This document shows, piece after piece, positions 25,158 through 33,478 of a stretch of DNA of 64,000 bases (position 1 is its first letter; each line of letters starts with the position of its first letter). Origin of the DNA: Bacillota bacterium (lineage in GTDB: Bacteria > Bacillota > Clostridia > Christensenellales > SZUA-584); the NCBI GenBank assembly GCA_023459495.1, contig JAEWTL010000004.1:62001-126000 (forward strand). The letters are read 5' to 3'. The position numbers and the translations under genes were made by a program. The notes under the pieces were generated by a model. The model searched no databases and was not told where the DNA came from. It saw nothing but the letters and a program-made list of their open reading frames with translations.

Positions 25158-26333
25158 TCACACCTCGAACATAATATCATAGAATTTTTTTTTAAGATCC
25201 GGTACGCCCTGGAGCAATCTTTCCCGAATAATATCCACGGTCAGCCGGGATGTATTCCCATCTCCGTAGAGACTTCGCTTTTCACGCGCTATCCGCACAA
25301 ATTCATCCGAGAACGCCCTTTCCATCGCATTGATGATGGAGGCCTTTTCGGGTTCTGCGTTAATCACGCTGGGGGCTTGCAGCCTTCCCTTCTGCCTGTC
25401 GCCAATATTGACCGTCGGCACGCCCATCGTGGGCGCTTCGAGTATACCGCTCGATGAATTGCCGATGATCGCTTTTGCGCCGCGCAAAGCCGACAAATAT
25501 TTCACCATACCGAGGGAAGCGACGACATGAACATTATCTCTGTATTTGACGTACTCATCCCACAGGTGGTTGATTTCACGCCCGCCTGCGTCTGCGTTGG
25601 ACTTTGTAGCGATAAACCTCATATTGGGATAATCATCCATCGCTTCCATCAGCGCCCTGATCTGCGTTCCCGCGGTCTTATGTTCAGCCGTTGCCGGGTG
25701 GAAAGACACAACGCAATACGGCCGTTTCTGAAGCTCAAAGCCGATGTCCCGCTCCAGGGCGGCAAGCGATACGAGAGGCCCATTCAATGCGTTTTCAACT
25801 CCGAGAGCGCCCACGTTATATACCCTGTCCGGGTCTTCGCCCAGTTGTATCACGCGCCTGCGATAGGACTCGCAGGTCACAAAATGCAGCCAACTCATTT
25901 TGGTGATGGAATGCCTGTAGCATTCGTCGACTGCTCCCTGTGTGGTTTCTCCCCCATGGAAATGTGCAATGGGAATTCTCTGATTTACTGCGGCGCTGCA
26001 CACCGCAAACATCTCAAATCTGTCTCCCAGGACGATGAGCAGGTCGGGCGGATACTGTTTAAAATATGTGCCAAACCGAATTAGCGTCTTCCCCATCGCC
26101 TTACTTATCGCTTCTGGAGTATCTTCATCGGATAAAATTCTAATCTTCCGATGGACCGCAAACCCGTCGTTTATGATCTCACGGTATGTATTCCCGAATT
26201 CACTGCGCAAATGCATACCCGATGCAACAATGCGGAGGCGGATCATCTCTTCTTTCTGCAGGCGGGTCAAAAACGGCTTCAATATACCGTAATCCGCCCG
26301 TGATGTGGTTACAACGCATACCGTTTTATTCAT
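25158..26333 (-). CDS. legG: Hydrolysing NDP-sugar 2-epimerase (LegG/NeuC family)
   Basis: 391-residue hydrolysing 2-epimerase of the NeuC/LegG family (GT-B-like fold) that removes the nucleotide and inverts C2 to give a free 2,4-diacetamido-mannose-type sugar. Seen: KTVCVVTTSRADYGILKP at the N-terminus, the HFHGGETTQGAVDE motif with the catalytic region, SFHPATAEH, and the nucleotide-binding GNSSSGILEAPTMGVPTVNIGDRQ. ATG 26333 overlaps the end of legI by eight bases; the frame can be extended to 26381 but that part lies within legI and is unlike the family. The gene follows legI and precedes legF, the standard order in nonulosonic acid clusters. Confidence 0.88.
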   Translation of the reverse strand: MNKTVCVVTTSRADYGILKPFLTRLQKEEMIRLRIVASGMHLRSEFGNTYREIINDGFAVHRKIRILSDEDTPEAISKAMGKTLIRFGTYFKQYPPDLLIVLGDRFEMFAVCSAAVNQRIPIAHFHGGETTQGAVDECYRHSITKMSWLHFVTCESYRRRVIQLGEDPDRVYNVGALGVENALNGPLVSLAALERDIGFELQKRPYCVVSFHPATAEHKTAGTQIRALMEAMDDYPNMRFIATKSNADAGGREINHLWDEYVKYRDNVHVVASLGMVKYLSALRGAKAIIGNSSSGILEAPTMGVPTVNIGDRQKGRLQAPSVINAEPEKASIINAMERAFSDEFVRIAREKRSLYGDGNTSRLTVDIIRERLLQGVPDLKKKFYDIMFEV

Positions 26334-27330
26334 CTTCAATGATCTCATCCTCAATATAATCCCTTGTCGCTTTTTTACCAATGACTTTGGGCCATTTCAT
26401 GGGAGAGATACCCCCCGCCGGGCGTTTTGTCGTCAGGTTTTCGGAGGTCAGCTCCTCTCCTTTTTTAATCCTCCGGGCTGCGACAATGCTCTTGCGGACC
26501 ATAACGAGATTCATCTTTTCCGACCCCGTGGGACTTTTGACGCCGGTACCCAGCGCCATCTCGATTTTTCTGATCCCTGTCACCAGATCGCGGAGTTCTT
26601 CCGGGTTAAGACTCGCCTTGTGATCTGGCCCCTGCATGTTCTTATCCAGCGTAAAATGTTTTTCGATTACACAGGCACCCAGCGCAACAGCCGCCAACGC
26701 AATTTCAATGCCTTCCGTGTGATCCGAATACCCAACAGGGAGTCCGAAGGCATCAGACATCGTACGCATCGCCAACAGATTCGCATCTTGCGGCGGCGTA
26801 GGATATTGCGTGTTGCACTGCAGCAGCGTTATCGGTCCGCTGCCGTTTTTCTGTAGCAGACATACGGCCTCCTCCACCTCGGATAACGTCGACATGCCCG
26901 TGGAAAGTATCACTGGTTTCCCTGTACGGGCCAGCGCCACAAGGCAAGGGTAATCCGTGATTCCGCCCGACGGTATCTTCCAGAACGGTATGTCCAGAGC
27001 AGTAAGGAATTCGATGCTTTCCACGTCGAAAGGAGTGGAAATAAAATCTGTTTTGACGGCTTTACAGTAGGCGTGCAGTTCCCTGAACTGCTCAAAAGGT
27101 AGCTCCAGCTTTTTCACCATTTCAAGCTGGTTCTCCCCTCCAACTCCGTTCTCAATCTGATAAAGGGCTTTCTGCGCTTGTCGGGTGATCATTTTTTCGG
27201 CCTTAAAGGTCTGGAACTTCACCGCATCAGCACCGCAGGACGCGGCGGTATCCGCAAGTTTTTTTGCGGTATCCAGGCTCCCGTTATGGTTGACTCCCGC
27301 TTCCGCCATAATATAAACCATATGTTTCAC
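26326..27330 (-). CDS. legI: Nonulosonic acid synthase (LegI/NeuB family)
   Basis: 334-residue PEP-dependent aldolase-type synthase that condenses a 2,4-diacetamido-mannose derivative (or ManNAc) with phosphoenolpyruvate to the nine-carbon acid. The TIM barrel starts with YIMAEAGVNHNGSLDTAKKL and contains KFQTFKAEKM, LSTGMSTLSEVEEAV, GYSDHTEGIEIALAAV and EKHFTLDKNMQGPDH, all NeuB hallmarks. The C-terminal SAF/antifreeze-like domain spans about residues 275-334. GTG 27330 is preceded by GGAAGG at eight bases; ATG 27321 is an alternative. The neighbour set favours legionaminic over sialic acid. Confidence 0.9.
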   Translation of the reverse strand: MKHMVYIMAEAGVNHNGSLDTAKKLADTAASCGADAVKFQTFKAEKMITRQAQKALYQIENGVGGENQLEMVKKLELPFEQFRELHAYCKAVKTDFISTPFDVESIEFLTALDIPFWKIPSGGITDYPCLVALARTGKPVILSTGMSTLSEVEEAVCLLQKNGSGPITLLQCNTQYPTPPQDANLLAMRTMSDAFGLPVGYSDHTEGIEIALAAVALGACVIEKHFTLDKNMQGPDHKASLNPEELRDLVTGIRKIEMALGTGVKSPTGSEKMNLVMVRKSIVAARRIKKGEELTSENLTTKRPAGGISPMKWPKVIGKKATRDYIEDEIIEDE

Positions 27331-27360
27331 TCGCCTAGCCTTCCGGCACTATTACACACA

Positions 27361-27421
27361 AAGTCTTATGACTTATCGGGGACCCGTATGCATACCCCAT
27401 AAAGCCTCACGGCTTTTGGGG
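27361..27421. other. Two hairpins between legH and legI
   Basis: A stem of CCCCA/TGGGG and AAAGCC/GGCTTT (27395-27421) has a four-base loop that contains most of the legH stop codon. A second short stem, AAGTC-TTAT-GACTT, occupies 27361-27374. Neither is followed by a T run in the direction of transcription. They may slow or protect the message between the genes. Confidence 0.45.
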
Positions 27422-28063
27422 AACCCCGTATTTGATTGGCCTGGCTGGTATGCCCACGGCAATACATCCCGTCGGGATATTCCGGACGGCGACCGCTCCG
27501 GCTCCCAGCACTGCTTCCGCTCCGATGCTGACACCTTCTATTACAACAGCGCCGATGCCAATGTGTGCTTTCGGCCCCACCTCCACATTGCCGGCCAGAC
27601 AGGCCCCGGGAGCCACATGGACGAATTCACCCAAGACACAATCATGTTCGACGATCGCGGCAGTGTTGATGATGGCGCACTCACCGATGCTGGCCTGCGC
27701 ATTGATTACTGCCTTTTTCCCAACGAAGACGCCTGGTGCCAGCACCGCGCTTTCCGATACGACAGCCGTCGGGTCCACAATGACGGGCAGCAAAAAGCCG
27801 ATCCGCCTGAGGTGCTGGTGTATCCTGATGCGCTTCGAAGGGTCTCCCACGCTGCCCAGCGCAATAAACGCGTTATGGCAGCCTGTGTTAAAAATATGTT
27901 CCCAATCATCGTCGGTAGCAGTAATCGGGATTCCCATCACACAAAGACCCGCCCGCGAAGGAACATCGCTCAGCATAATATCGCTATATATATTGCGGGA
28001 TAACGCATCCAGCACTGATTTGCAATGCCCGCCTGCCCCTATGATCAATAGTGGATTCCCCAT
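27407..28063 (-). CDS. legH: NeuD/PglD-type sugar O/N-acetyltransferase (likely LegH)
   Basis: 218-residue left-handed beta-helix acyltransferase. The N-terminal PglD-like domain begins with LLIIGAGGHCKSVLDAL; from about residue 85 hexapeptide repeats run through PTAVVSESAVLAPGVFVGKK, VIEHDCVLGEFVHVAPGACLAGN and IGIGAVVIEGVSIGAEAVLG. The catalytic His is in VEHDC, as in PglD. In the legionaminic pathway LegH acetylates the C4 amino group made by LegC, and no other acetyltransferase is in the cluster, so this is the best candidate. It could instead be an O-acetylase of the finished acid (NeuD). It sits between legI and the small DUF4183-like gene. Confidence 0.8.
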   Translation of the reverse strand: MGNPLLIIGAGGHCKSVLDALSRNIYSDIMLSDVPSRAGLCVMGIPITATDDDWEHIFNTGCHNAFIALGSVGDPSKRIRIHQHLRRIGFLLPVIVDPTAVVSESAVLAPGVFVGKKAVINAQASIGECAIINTAAIVEHDCVLGEFVHVAPGACLAGNVEVGPKAHIGIGAVVIEGVSIGAEAVLGAGAVAVRNIPTGCIAVGIPARPIKYGVPQKP

Positions 28064-28164
28064 GGCCTATAACCCTTTTTTATGTCTTCCCCAAAGCTTC
28101 TTGAACCTATATAAACCGAGGGGGCTGTCCTTGCGGGCAACCCTCTGGCAGCACTCTCTTATTA

Positions 28165-28557
28165 CTACGGAATAGCAATCAACGATGTTGCAAGTGCCGA
28201 CACCGTTATGGCCGCGTTGGCATTGAAGGTCTGAAGAGTAATTGGATAGCCTGACGTAAGCGATATTCCGCCGGCAGCAGGTGTAATAACAACCGCACCG
28301 GAAGTGATCGCGTATAGCCCAGGCTGCTGCAGAACGCCGTTGATGCTCAGGAGGTTTAATCCCTGCCCCGTTGCAAAAGCCGACGCCGAGGTTCCGTCCC
28401 CATCAAACCAGGTTGATACCTGAAGCGAATAAGCGCTCCCTGACGCGATGGGAACAGTAGAGGACATCGTGCGGAAATACGCGTGTGCCACCTGACTCGT
28501 CGTTGCACTTATACTGGGGAAACTCTCACTCGCTAATTTGAAGAGTTGTAATGCCAC
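28165..28557 (-). CDS. Small DUF4183-like surface protein
   Basis: 130-residue protein, low in charged residues and rich in Ala, Ser and Thr. It keeps the DUF4183 core NLLSINGVLQQPGLYAIT followed by a hydrophobic closing segment (GGISLTSGYPITLQTF), as in the triple-repeat protein at 22941. There is no signal peptide. The start is GTG 28557, six bases behind AGGAGAG; a frame open to 28611 lacks a ribosome-binding site. It is embedded in the glycosylation operon between legH and the GT2 gene, which makes it a natural candidate acceptor for the sugar. Its many Ser and Thr residues would allow O-glycosylation, but this is inference. Confidence 0.7.
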   Translation of the reverse strand: MALQLFKLASESFPSISATTSQVAHAYFRTMSSTVPIASGSAYSLQVSTWFDGDGTSASAFATGQGLNLLSINGVLQQPGLYAITSGAVVITPAAGGISLTSGYPITLQTFNANAAITVSALATSLIAIP

Positions 28558-28661
28558 TTTAGTCTCTCCTTTCTGAGCAATTCTGATATCGAATAAACCG
28601 TATGCTTTCAATGATTCGAATCAATCACTACCATACTATGCCTCCACTACGAATTGTGATA

Positions 28662-29669
28662 CTATAAACTACGGGGGTTCAATGGACTTCCTGCCCGATC
28701 TGCCCGGATTTCCTCCCGCATTTTAATAATAGCAGAAATGTCAATTCTGGGTTTTGGCACGCAGACATTTGGGGTATTTCGCAGCATAAGGCAAACCTCC
28801 AGGTTCTTCAATGCCTCAGTGTTTCTGCTGAGTCGGCGGTACAATTCCGCTCGCAAAACATGCAAATCGGCGAAGAATGGAAATAACCAAATGCCTTCGC
28901 TCAGTACTTCTTCGGTAGTATCATACCGCGAAAGCGCCAAAAGACAGATACCCAAGCACTTGTACAGGTGCGGAGTATAGAGATATCCTCCGCTAAAAGC
29001 GTGACGCGCCAACTCAAAGGAAGCAGCACTTTCTTTGTATTTTTCTTGTTTCAATAGCTCAAGCCCTTGAAGATATCGCACGTAACCATCCTGCGGGTGC
29101 TCCTTTATATCCGCCTTTAAAAGCTGTATCCTTTCTTCGGTCTGCCACTCGGAAGCCGTTTCTTCGCTGCGTATGATCTTGATGCCGCCGCTCAGCACGG
29201 AATACATCTCCTCGTCAGGAATATATTCAAAGGAACGGTATCGGAAACGGTAATTCTTTCGGTTGCGAAGCAGGCGCAGGGATTGCGACGGGGAGATTTC
29301 GGCCCTTTCCTCCCGTGTACCGTCCACATCCATAAGATAACCTTCAGCGGCGGGATTCAACATCAGAAGCTTAAGTTCGCCAAACTGGTTGCGGGCGATT
29401 GTTTCATCCGCCTGCAGAAACAACACCCAATCTCCGGACGCATGATCCATGCAGAAATTCTTGATTTTGCTGAAGTCTTCCTCCCATTCCGGCTGGTATA
29501 CCGCTGCGCCGGCCTGCTTTGCAAGTTCCAAGGTGCGGTCACAGGAACCAAGATCCGCTACGATGATCTCATCAACGGCCTCTTCCATGTTTTCCAGACA
29601 ACCGGGGAAAAATGATTCTTCATCCTTCGTAATAATACAAAGGCTCAGCTTTTTCGATTCTACCAGCAT
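28662..29669 (-). CDS. GT2 glycosyltransferase with TPR-like C-terminal half
   Basis: 335-residue cytosolic glycosyltransferase. Residues 1-110 form a GT-A domain: LSLCIITKDEESFFPGCLEN, IIVADLGSCDRTLELAK and WVLFLQADETIA. In the usual family sequence the last motif is LDADE, so the first Asp of the DxD metal site is Gln here. Residues from about 170 form helical TPR-like repeats (DGYVRYLQGLELLKQEKYKE, KCLGICLLALSRYDTTEEVL). GT2-TPR proteins modify polypeptides or build short glycans. It starts directly behind the Maf-like gene, with GGAAGG before the ATG, and is probably the partner that places the first sugar on a protein or extends the Maf product. Confidence 0.82.
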   Translation of the reverse strand: MLVESKKLSLCIITKDEESFFPGCLENMEEAVDEIIVADLGSCDRTLELAKQAGAAVYQPEWEEDFSKIKNFCMDHASGDWVLFLQADETIARNQFGELKLLMLNPAAEGYLMDVDGTREERAEISPSQSLRLLRNRKNYRFRYRSFEYIPDEEMYSVLSGGIKIIRSEETASEWQTEERIQLLKADIKEHPQDGYVRYLQGLELLKQEKYKESAASFELARHAFSGGYLYTPHLYKCLGICLLALSRYDTTEEVLSEGIWLFPFFADLHVLRAELYRRLSRNTEALKNLEVCLMLRNTPNVCVPKPRIDISAIIKMREEIRADRAGSPLNPRSL

Positions 29670-29670
29670 T

Positions 29671-31599
29671 TCATATCACCTTCCCATTCAGTTCTTCGCG
29701 AACGGCCGAAAGGGAGCATGCCGCCTCCTCAAAGGTTACGGAGAGGCTTTGGCCAACCGCCCGCATGTCGCGGAAAAGCTGTCTGTGAAGCTCAAATATT
29801 TGCACTCTTTTTTCCTGCGTATCGATCGTGCCAAGCCGGCTAAACAAATAGAAGTAAGCGCATAGTATCCTCTGGGAAAAGAAGCCGCACAGGTCGTCAT
29901 CCCTGTACCGGTAAAACGAAGCAAGGTTATGCTTATAGGTCTCATCAAGAATATCCTGATATTTCCCTTCATCCTTCCCGGAACACAGGACCATCATCCT
30001 TTCACATTCCAGCCTTTTTATATTCGCTTCACGCGAAAGATCGCGGAAGAACCCGGCATAATGCTCAATATCCGCAATCATGTTATCGAGAAGCGCAGCG
30101 CGCTCCGCAATGGATACCTTTTCTCTTTCTTTTTTGATCAACTCGGCCGCCTGGTATGGCAGCGGTTCAGTACAATACTGCTCGATCAGCATTGGAAGCT
30201 CCGCCCGCTTTGTCCCCTGTATTTTGGCACCGCCTTCCGTTGCGTTATAGAAATGATGTTCCGGGTGTTTGGAGATGATGCTTTCCATGATGGAACGGAA
30301 TTTTACCCATATCTGGTTTGATGGGATCATTTCTCCGTCATTGCCTTCAATATAAACCGTGGGCAACGAATGGAGCGTATCTCTTATCCGTTTACCTTCT
30401 TCCTGCATGGCCACCGCATCCTTGCTGTGCGTAGCGCCTTCCTGTCCATAGGCCAGATTCTGCCCGACGAAGATGATGGGGTCAGCACCAAGGTGTATAG
30501 CGGCGGACAGCGCAAGGTGCGCTACGCTCGCGCCTGAATCCAGTTCACTTCCATCGGCCAGATGCCGGTTGAACCAGCGGTTCAGCCCCTCACCTTTCCG
30601 GAAGACGGGGATTTTCTCTCCTGCAAAAGAGCGGAAGATGCGAGGGTCTACCATCCCGAGCGCTAACAGGGCGATATCCGGTGAATGATCGCGGTTTTCA
30701 AAATGGTAAAGATAATTGGTTTTTGTCCGCTCCAGCGCACACATAAAATCTGGTTTAACTCCGTTTTTCGTAAGCGGTACAATCGCAGATTCCGCACAGA
30801 TCATCAGACATTTGCCCTGAACCTGTTTGAGCCACGGTATGCTTTTATCCAGCGACGGCCCGTTGGAGACGATGATTGCCGCCACGCCGACATACTTGTC
30901 TTTCATACTGCTCACATAAGGGCTTTTCAGGAATTGTATTGTGTTTCCCAGCAGGTTGCGCAGCCCCGTTATATCGTCCTGATGGCTATTGCCGATGCAG
31001 GAGGTTACAAGTGACAACTCTTCAAATACGCGCCGGTGAATCTCCAGATATTCCTTTTTAAAATTTCTTGCCGCAGAACAGGTAAAAATAACGGTCGGAA
31101 AGATGGTAATATCAAAAAGCATCGTGCTGAACAATTCAATCAACGGTTTTTTTAAGCAGGCGTCGTCCCCAATCAGAAATACGACTTTTTGAGTCTGTAC
31201 CAAAGGCGACAGATCGAAATAGTAAAGCATAGCCTTAAACAGGCAGACGTCCCATTCGTATACGATCACAAGGGCTTGGGACAGTTTTTGGGCAAACAGC
31301 TCAAACAGCGCATAACCGAAACCGCACCCGTAAAGAAAAATTTCCGCTGAATCCTGTAGTTTTATCGCTTGGCTCCATGCTTTCGCTTCCTCGGTCGGAT
31401 GCTCGCTGGTAATATGAAAGCAGCCGCCGTCCCGGCGGTACCGACAGATCGGATAACCTTCCGCATTATAAACGACTTCTATTTTTCTCCGGTATTCATC
31501 TTCCGATACATTCGACACGGCATCTTTCAGCCACGATGGCAGTAACGCAAGGTTCTTACGATACATTTCGTCAATTTCATTCGGTTTCGCGATATTCAT
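29671..31599 (-). CDS. Maf/DUF115-family nonulosonic acid protein transferase
   Basis: 642-residue member of the motility-accessory-factor (Maf, DUF115/MptE-like) family, whose known members transfer pseudaminic or legionaminic acid from the CMP-sugar to Ser/Thr of flagellin. Conserved elements: AIIVSNGPSLDKSIPWL (about residue 245), MICAESAIVPLTKNGVKPDF, a SGASVAHLALSAAIHLGADP segment and FVGQNLAYG near residue 380. The N-terminal 200 residues and the helical C-terminal 150 match the three-part layout of the family. ATG 31599 is eight bases behind GGAAG; the GTG 31608 overlaps that site. It overlaps the end of the small 117-residue gene. No flagellin lies in the window, so the acceptor is unknown. 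Confidence 0.85.
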   Translation of the reverse strand: MNIAKPNEIDEMYRKNLALLPSWLKDAVSNVSEDEYRRKIEVVYNAEGYPICRYRRDGGCFHITSEHPTEEAKAWSQAIKLQDSAEIFLYGCGFGYALFELFAQKLSQALVIVYEWDVCLFKAMLYYFDLSPLVQTQKVVFLIGDDACLKKPLIELFSTMLFDITIFPTVIFTCSAARNFKKEYLEIHRRVFEELSLVTSCIGNSHQDDITGLRNLLGNTIQFLKSPYVSSMKDKYVGVAAIIVSNGPSLDKSIPWLKQVQGKCLMICAESAIVPLTKNGVKPDFMCALERTKTNYLYHFENRDHSPDIALLALGMVDPRIFRSFAGEKIPVFRKGEGLNRWFNRHLADGSELDSGASVAHLALSAAIHLGADPIIFVGQNLAYGQEGATHSKDAVAMQEEGKRIRDTLHSLPTVYIEGNDGEMIPSNQIWVKFRSIMESIISKHPEHHFYNATEGGAKIQGTKRAELPMLIEQYCTEPLPYQAAELIKKEREKVSIAERAALLDNMIADIEHYAGFFRDLSREANIKRLECERMMVLCSGKDEGKYQDILDETYKHNLASFYRYRDDDLCGFFSQRILCAYFYLFSRLGTIDTQEKRVQIFELHRQLFRDMRAVGQSLSVTFEEAACSLSAVREELNGKVI

Positions 31600-31930
31600 G
31601 TCCGTCACTTCCTGTCATCCATTCCCCAGCCATGGGGTAAAATACATCTTCCAGTAAATCAGCAACGCCGGCGACATCCTGATTCTTTATATAAAAGTGC
31701 ATCGTCCTCACGGCAGGCAGCAGTCGATTAAGGTCAATCTGGGGCTGCAATGAAATCTGATCGTTCTCCACCAATTCTTCCAGTTCCGATAACGCAGATA
31801 AAAGGCCTTCGATTCCTTCGGCGTCCTCGCCGCTTCTCAACTGTACGGAAGTCGTCTGCAAAAGGCAGTGCAGGTGTTCACTCTGCAACGTGAGCATTAC
31901 CGGTTCCGTTTTCACCGTCGTCTCATTCAT
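31577..31930 (-). CDS. Small acidic protein of unknown function in glycosylation operon
   Basis: 117-residue acidic, mainly helical protein. I do not recognise a family. Visible are a Leu-rich N-terminal helix (MLTLQSEHLHCLLQTTSVQL), a stretch GIEGLLSALSELEELVENDQ and a C-terminal EDVFYPMAGEWM. ATG 31930 stands nine bases behind GGAGGG. The gene overlaps both neighbours: its start lies inside the 75-residue gene and its end inside the Maf-like gene. Such tight coupling suggests a physical partner or chaperone of the transferase. Confidence 0.6.
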   Translation of the reverse strand: MNETTVKTEPVMLTLQSEHLHCLLQTTSVQLRSGEDAEGIEGLLSALSELEELVENDQISLQPQIDLNRLLPAVRTMHFYIKNQDVAGVADLLEDVFYPMAGEWMTGSDGHEYRETE

Positions 31931-32150
31931 CAATCAATTCCCTCCATCCGCGAACCTGATAAATCACCAGATTAAATATGGTGCTGAAAACCTGTGCCTC
32001 AATCACAGAGTTGAACTTACACAGTATTTCGTTTTCTTCTTTTTCTTCCTCTTTGGAAAGAATCACTTTTTTCATCAAATCAGATTCTGCCCTGATTGCG
32101 GCCATCAGACTGCGAAACTCCAATAGTTCCGGGCTCGTTGACTTTTCCAC
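31923..32150 (-). CDS. Small helical protein of unknown function in glycosylation operon
   Basis: 75-residue charged protein with heptad-like helices (LEFRSLMAAIRAESDLMKKV, LSKEEEKEENEIL) and a short hydrophobic segment AQVFSTIFNLVIYQV. No family is recognised. GTG 32150 is six bases behind AGGAGAG, a good site. Its stop overlaps the start of the next small gene by eight bases. It lies 33 bases behind the PtmE-like gene. Possible roles are a chaperone or adaptor for the acceptor protein. Confidence 0.55.
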   Translation of the reverse strand: MEKSTSPELLEFRSLMAAIRAESDLMKKVILSKEEEKEENEILCKFNSVIEAQVFSTIFNLVIYQVRGWRELIDE

Positions 32151-32183
32151 CGGTTTCTCTCCTATCTCTACTTGCTAGTACGG

Positions 32184-33233
32184 TCAATTGAATTCGTTGT
32201 CATAATCTTTACAGGCCTGATCAAAGCTTTTCATCCCGCCGATGTCAATCCAATATTCTCTGATCGGGAATATGCAGACAGGCTCCTTATTTTGAAGAAG
32301 AACCTTAAACAAATCGTTCATATCAAAATAGGAATCCTTCGGCACGCAATCCAGAACCTCCGGGTTGAGCACATATATCCCTGCGTTAATAAAGCTGGAA
32401 AATACTGGTTTCTCCTCAAACCCGACCAAGCGGTCATGGTCCGTCCTAATGAGCCCGTACGGCACCTGAAAGCCATACGTGGCCACCGCGATTGTCGCCA
32501 CGGCCTGATGCTCTCGGTGAAAATCGACAAACTGCTTAAAGCTGAGCTTGGTCAGTATGTCGCCGTTGAGCACAAGAATCGGGTCCGATGTCTCGAACGG
32601 AAAAAGACTCAGGGACCCCGCGGTACCCATCCGCTTCTTTTCGTCGATATAATAAATCTCCGCGCCCATTTTTGAGCCATCGCCGAAATAGTCCTTGATC
32701 TGCATCGATTTATAATTGACCGAAATACAAAACCGCGTGAACCCCTGCAGGGTCAGCTGTTCCAGAGTAGTTTGCAGTAACGGCTTTTCACCAACTTCCA
32801 GCATGGGTTTGGGGCAATCATCCGTCAGCGGTCTCAGCCGTTTTCCACGTCCCCCGGCCATAATCACGACCCAGCTGTTGTTGTGGGGATCCGTCAGCTG
32901 TTCTTCCAGCCGCTCCACCCCTATGACACGCCGCTCCTCATCTATCACCGGCAAGTGACGGATTTTGTTGGCTTTTAATATGTCAATAATACTCTTTCGA
33001 TCATTCATTTTCGGAATCGTAACCGGATGTGGATTCATGATCAGGCTGACGGAACTGCTCAAAGGAATCCCTTTTAAAATCCCGCGACGGATATCACCGT
33101 CGGTAACTGTACCCAGCAGTTCCCCTTCCTCATTCGTCACAATGGCGATCTGCCGTGAATTCCGGTCGATTATTTCAATCACCTTATGAATCTGCAAATT
33201 CGGGGAAATGAGGGTTTTCTCCCAATCATCCAT
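32184..33233 (-). CDS. ptmE: CBS-domain nucleotidyltransferase (PtmE-like, GlcN-1-phosphate guanylyltransferase)
   Basis: 349-residue fusion of two CBS domains (about residues 10-120; GTVTDGDIRRGILKG is a typical CBS end) with a nucleotidyltransferase (about 122-345) opening with VVIMAGGRGKRLRPLTDD and CPKPMLEVGEKPLLQ. This layout is that of PtmE, which makes GDP-glucosamine for legionaminic acid in Campylobacter, the step that commits the route to GDP-linked sugars. Similar CBS-NTP transferases occur in other cell-surface clusters. LegC lies 245 bases upstream; that gap shows no clear promoter or gene and may carry an internal start of transcription. Confidence 0.83.
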   Translation of the reverse strand: MDDWEKTLISPNLQIHKVIEIIDRNSRQIAIVTNEEGELLGTVTDGDIRRGILKGIPLSSSVSLIMNPHPVTIPKMNDRKSIIDILKANKIRHLPVIDEERRVIGVERLEEQLTDPHNNSWVVIMAGGRGKRLRPLTDDCPKPMLEVGEKPLLQTTLEQLTLQGFTRFCISVNYKSMQIKDYFGDGSKMGAEIYYIDEKKRMGTAGSLSLFPFETSDPILVLNGDILTKLSFKQFVDFHREHQAVATIAVATYGFQVPYGLIRTDHDRLVGFEEKPVFSSFINAGIYVLNPEVLDCVPKDSYFDMNDLFKVLLQNKEPVCIFPIREYWIDIGGMKSFDQACKDYDNEFN

Positions 33234-33478
33234 GGCACACCTCCAGTATTCCGGTCTGCATTTTAAATGCAGGCTCTCTTTTCCGGAACGCCTGTTATTA
33301 TATTATTGATGGAAGATGTGTTTGGTTACAGTTATATCCACACATGCAACGTATAACAGCACTTTGGATTCTCCGGCTTTGAATACATCCTGGATATGAA
33401 TCGACATGCATCAGTATCTCTCACCAGCATTTGCCGAAAGTGCTTGGAACGATCCTTAGTAGATGCACGGCTTTGACT

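Noticed and set aside
24438..27330. Sialic acid (Neu5Ac) synthesis genes neuABC
   Set aside because: The motifs alone would allow this, but LegB, LegC and a PtmE-like CBS nucleotidyltransferase in the same cluster favour legionaminic acid.
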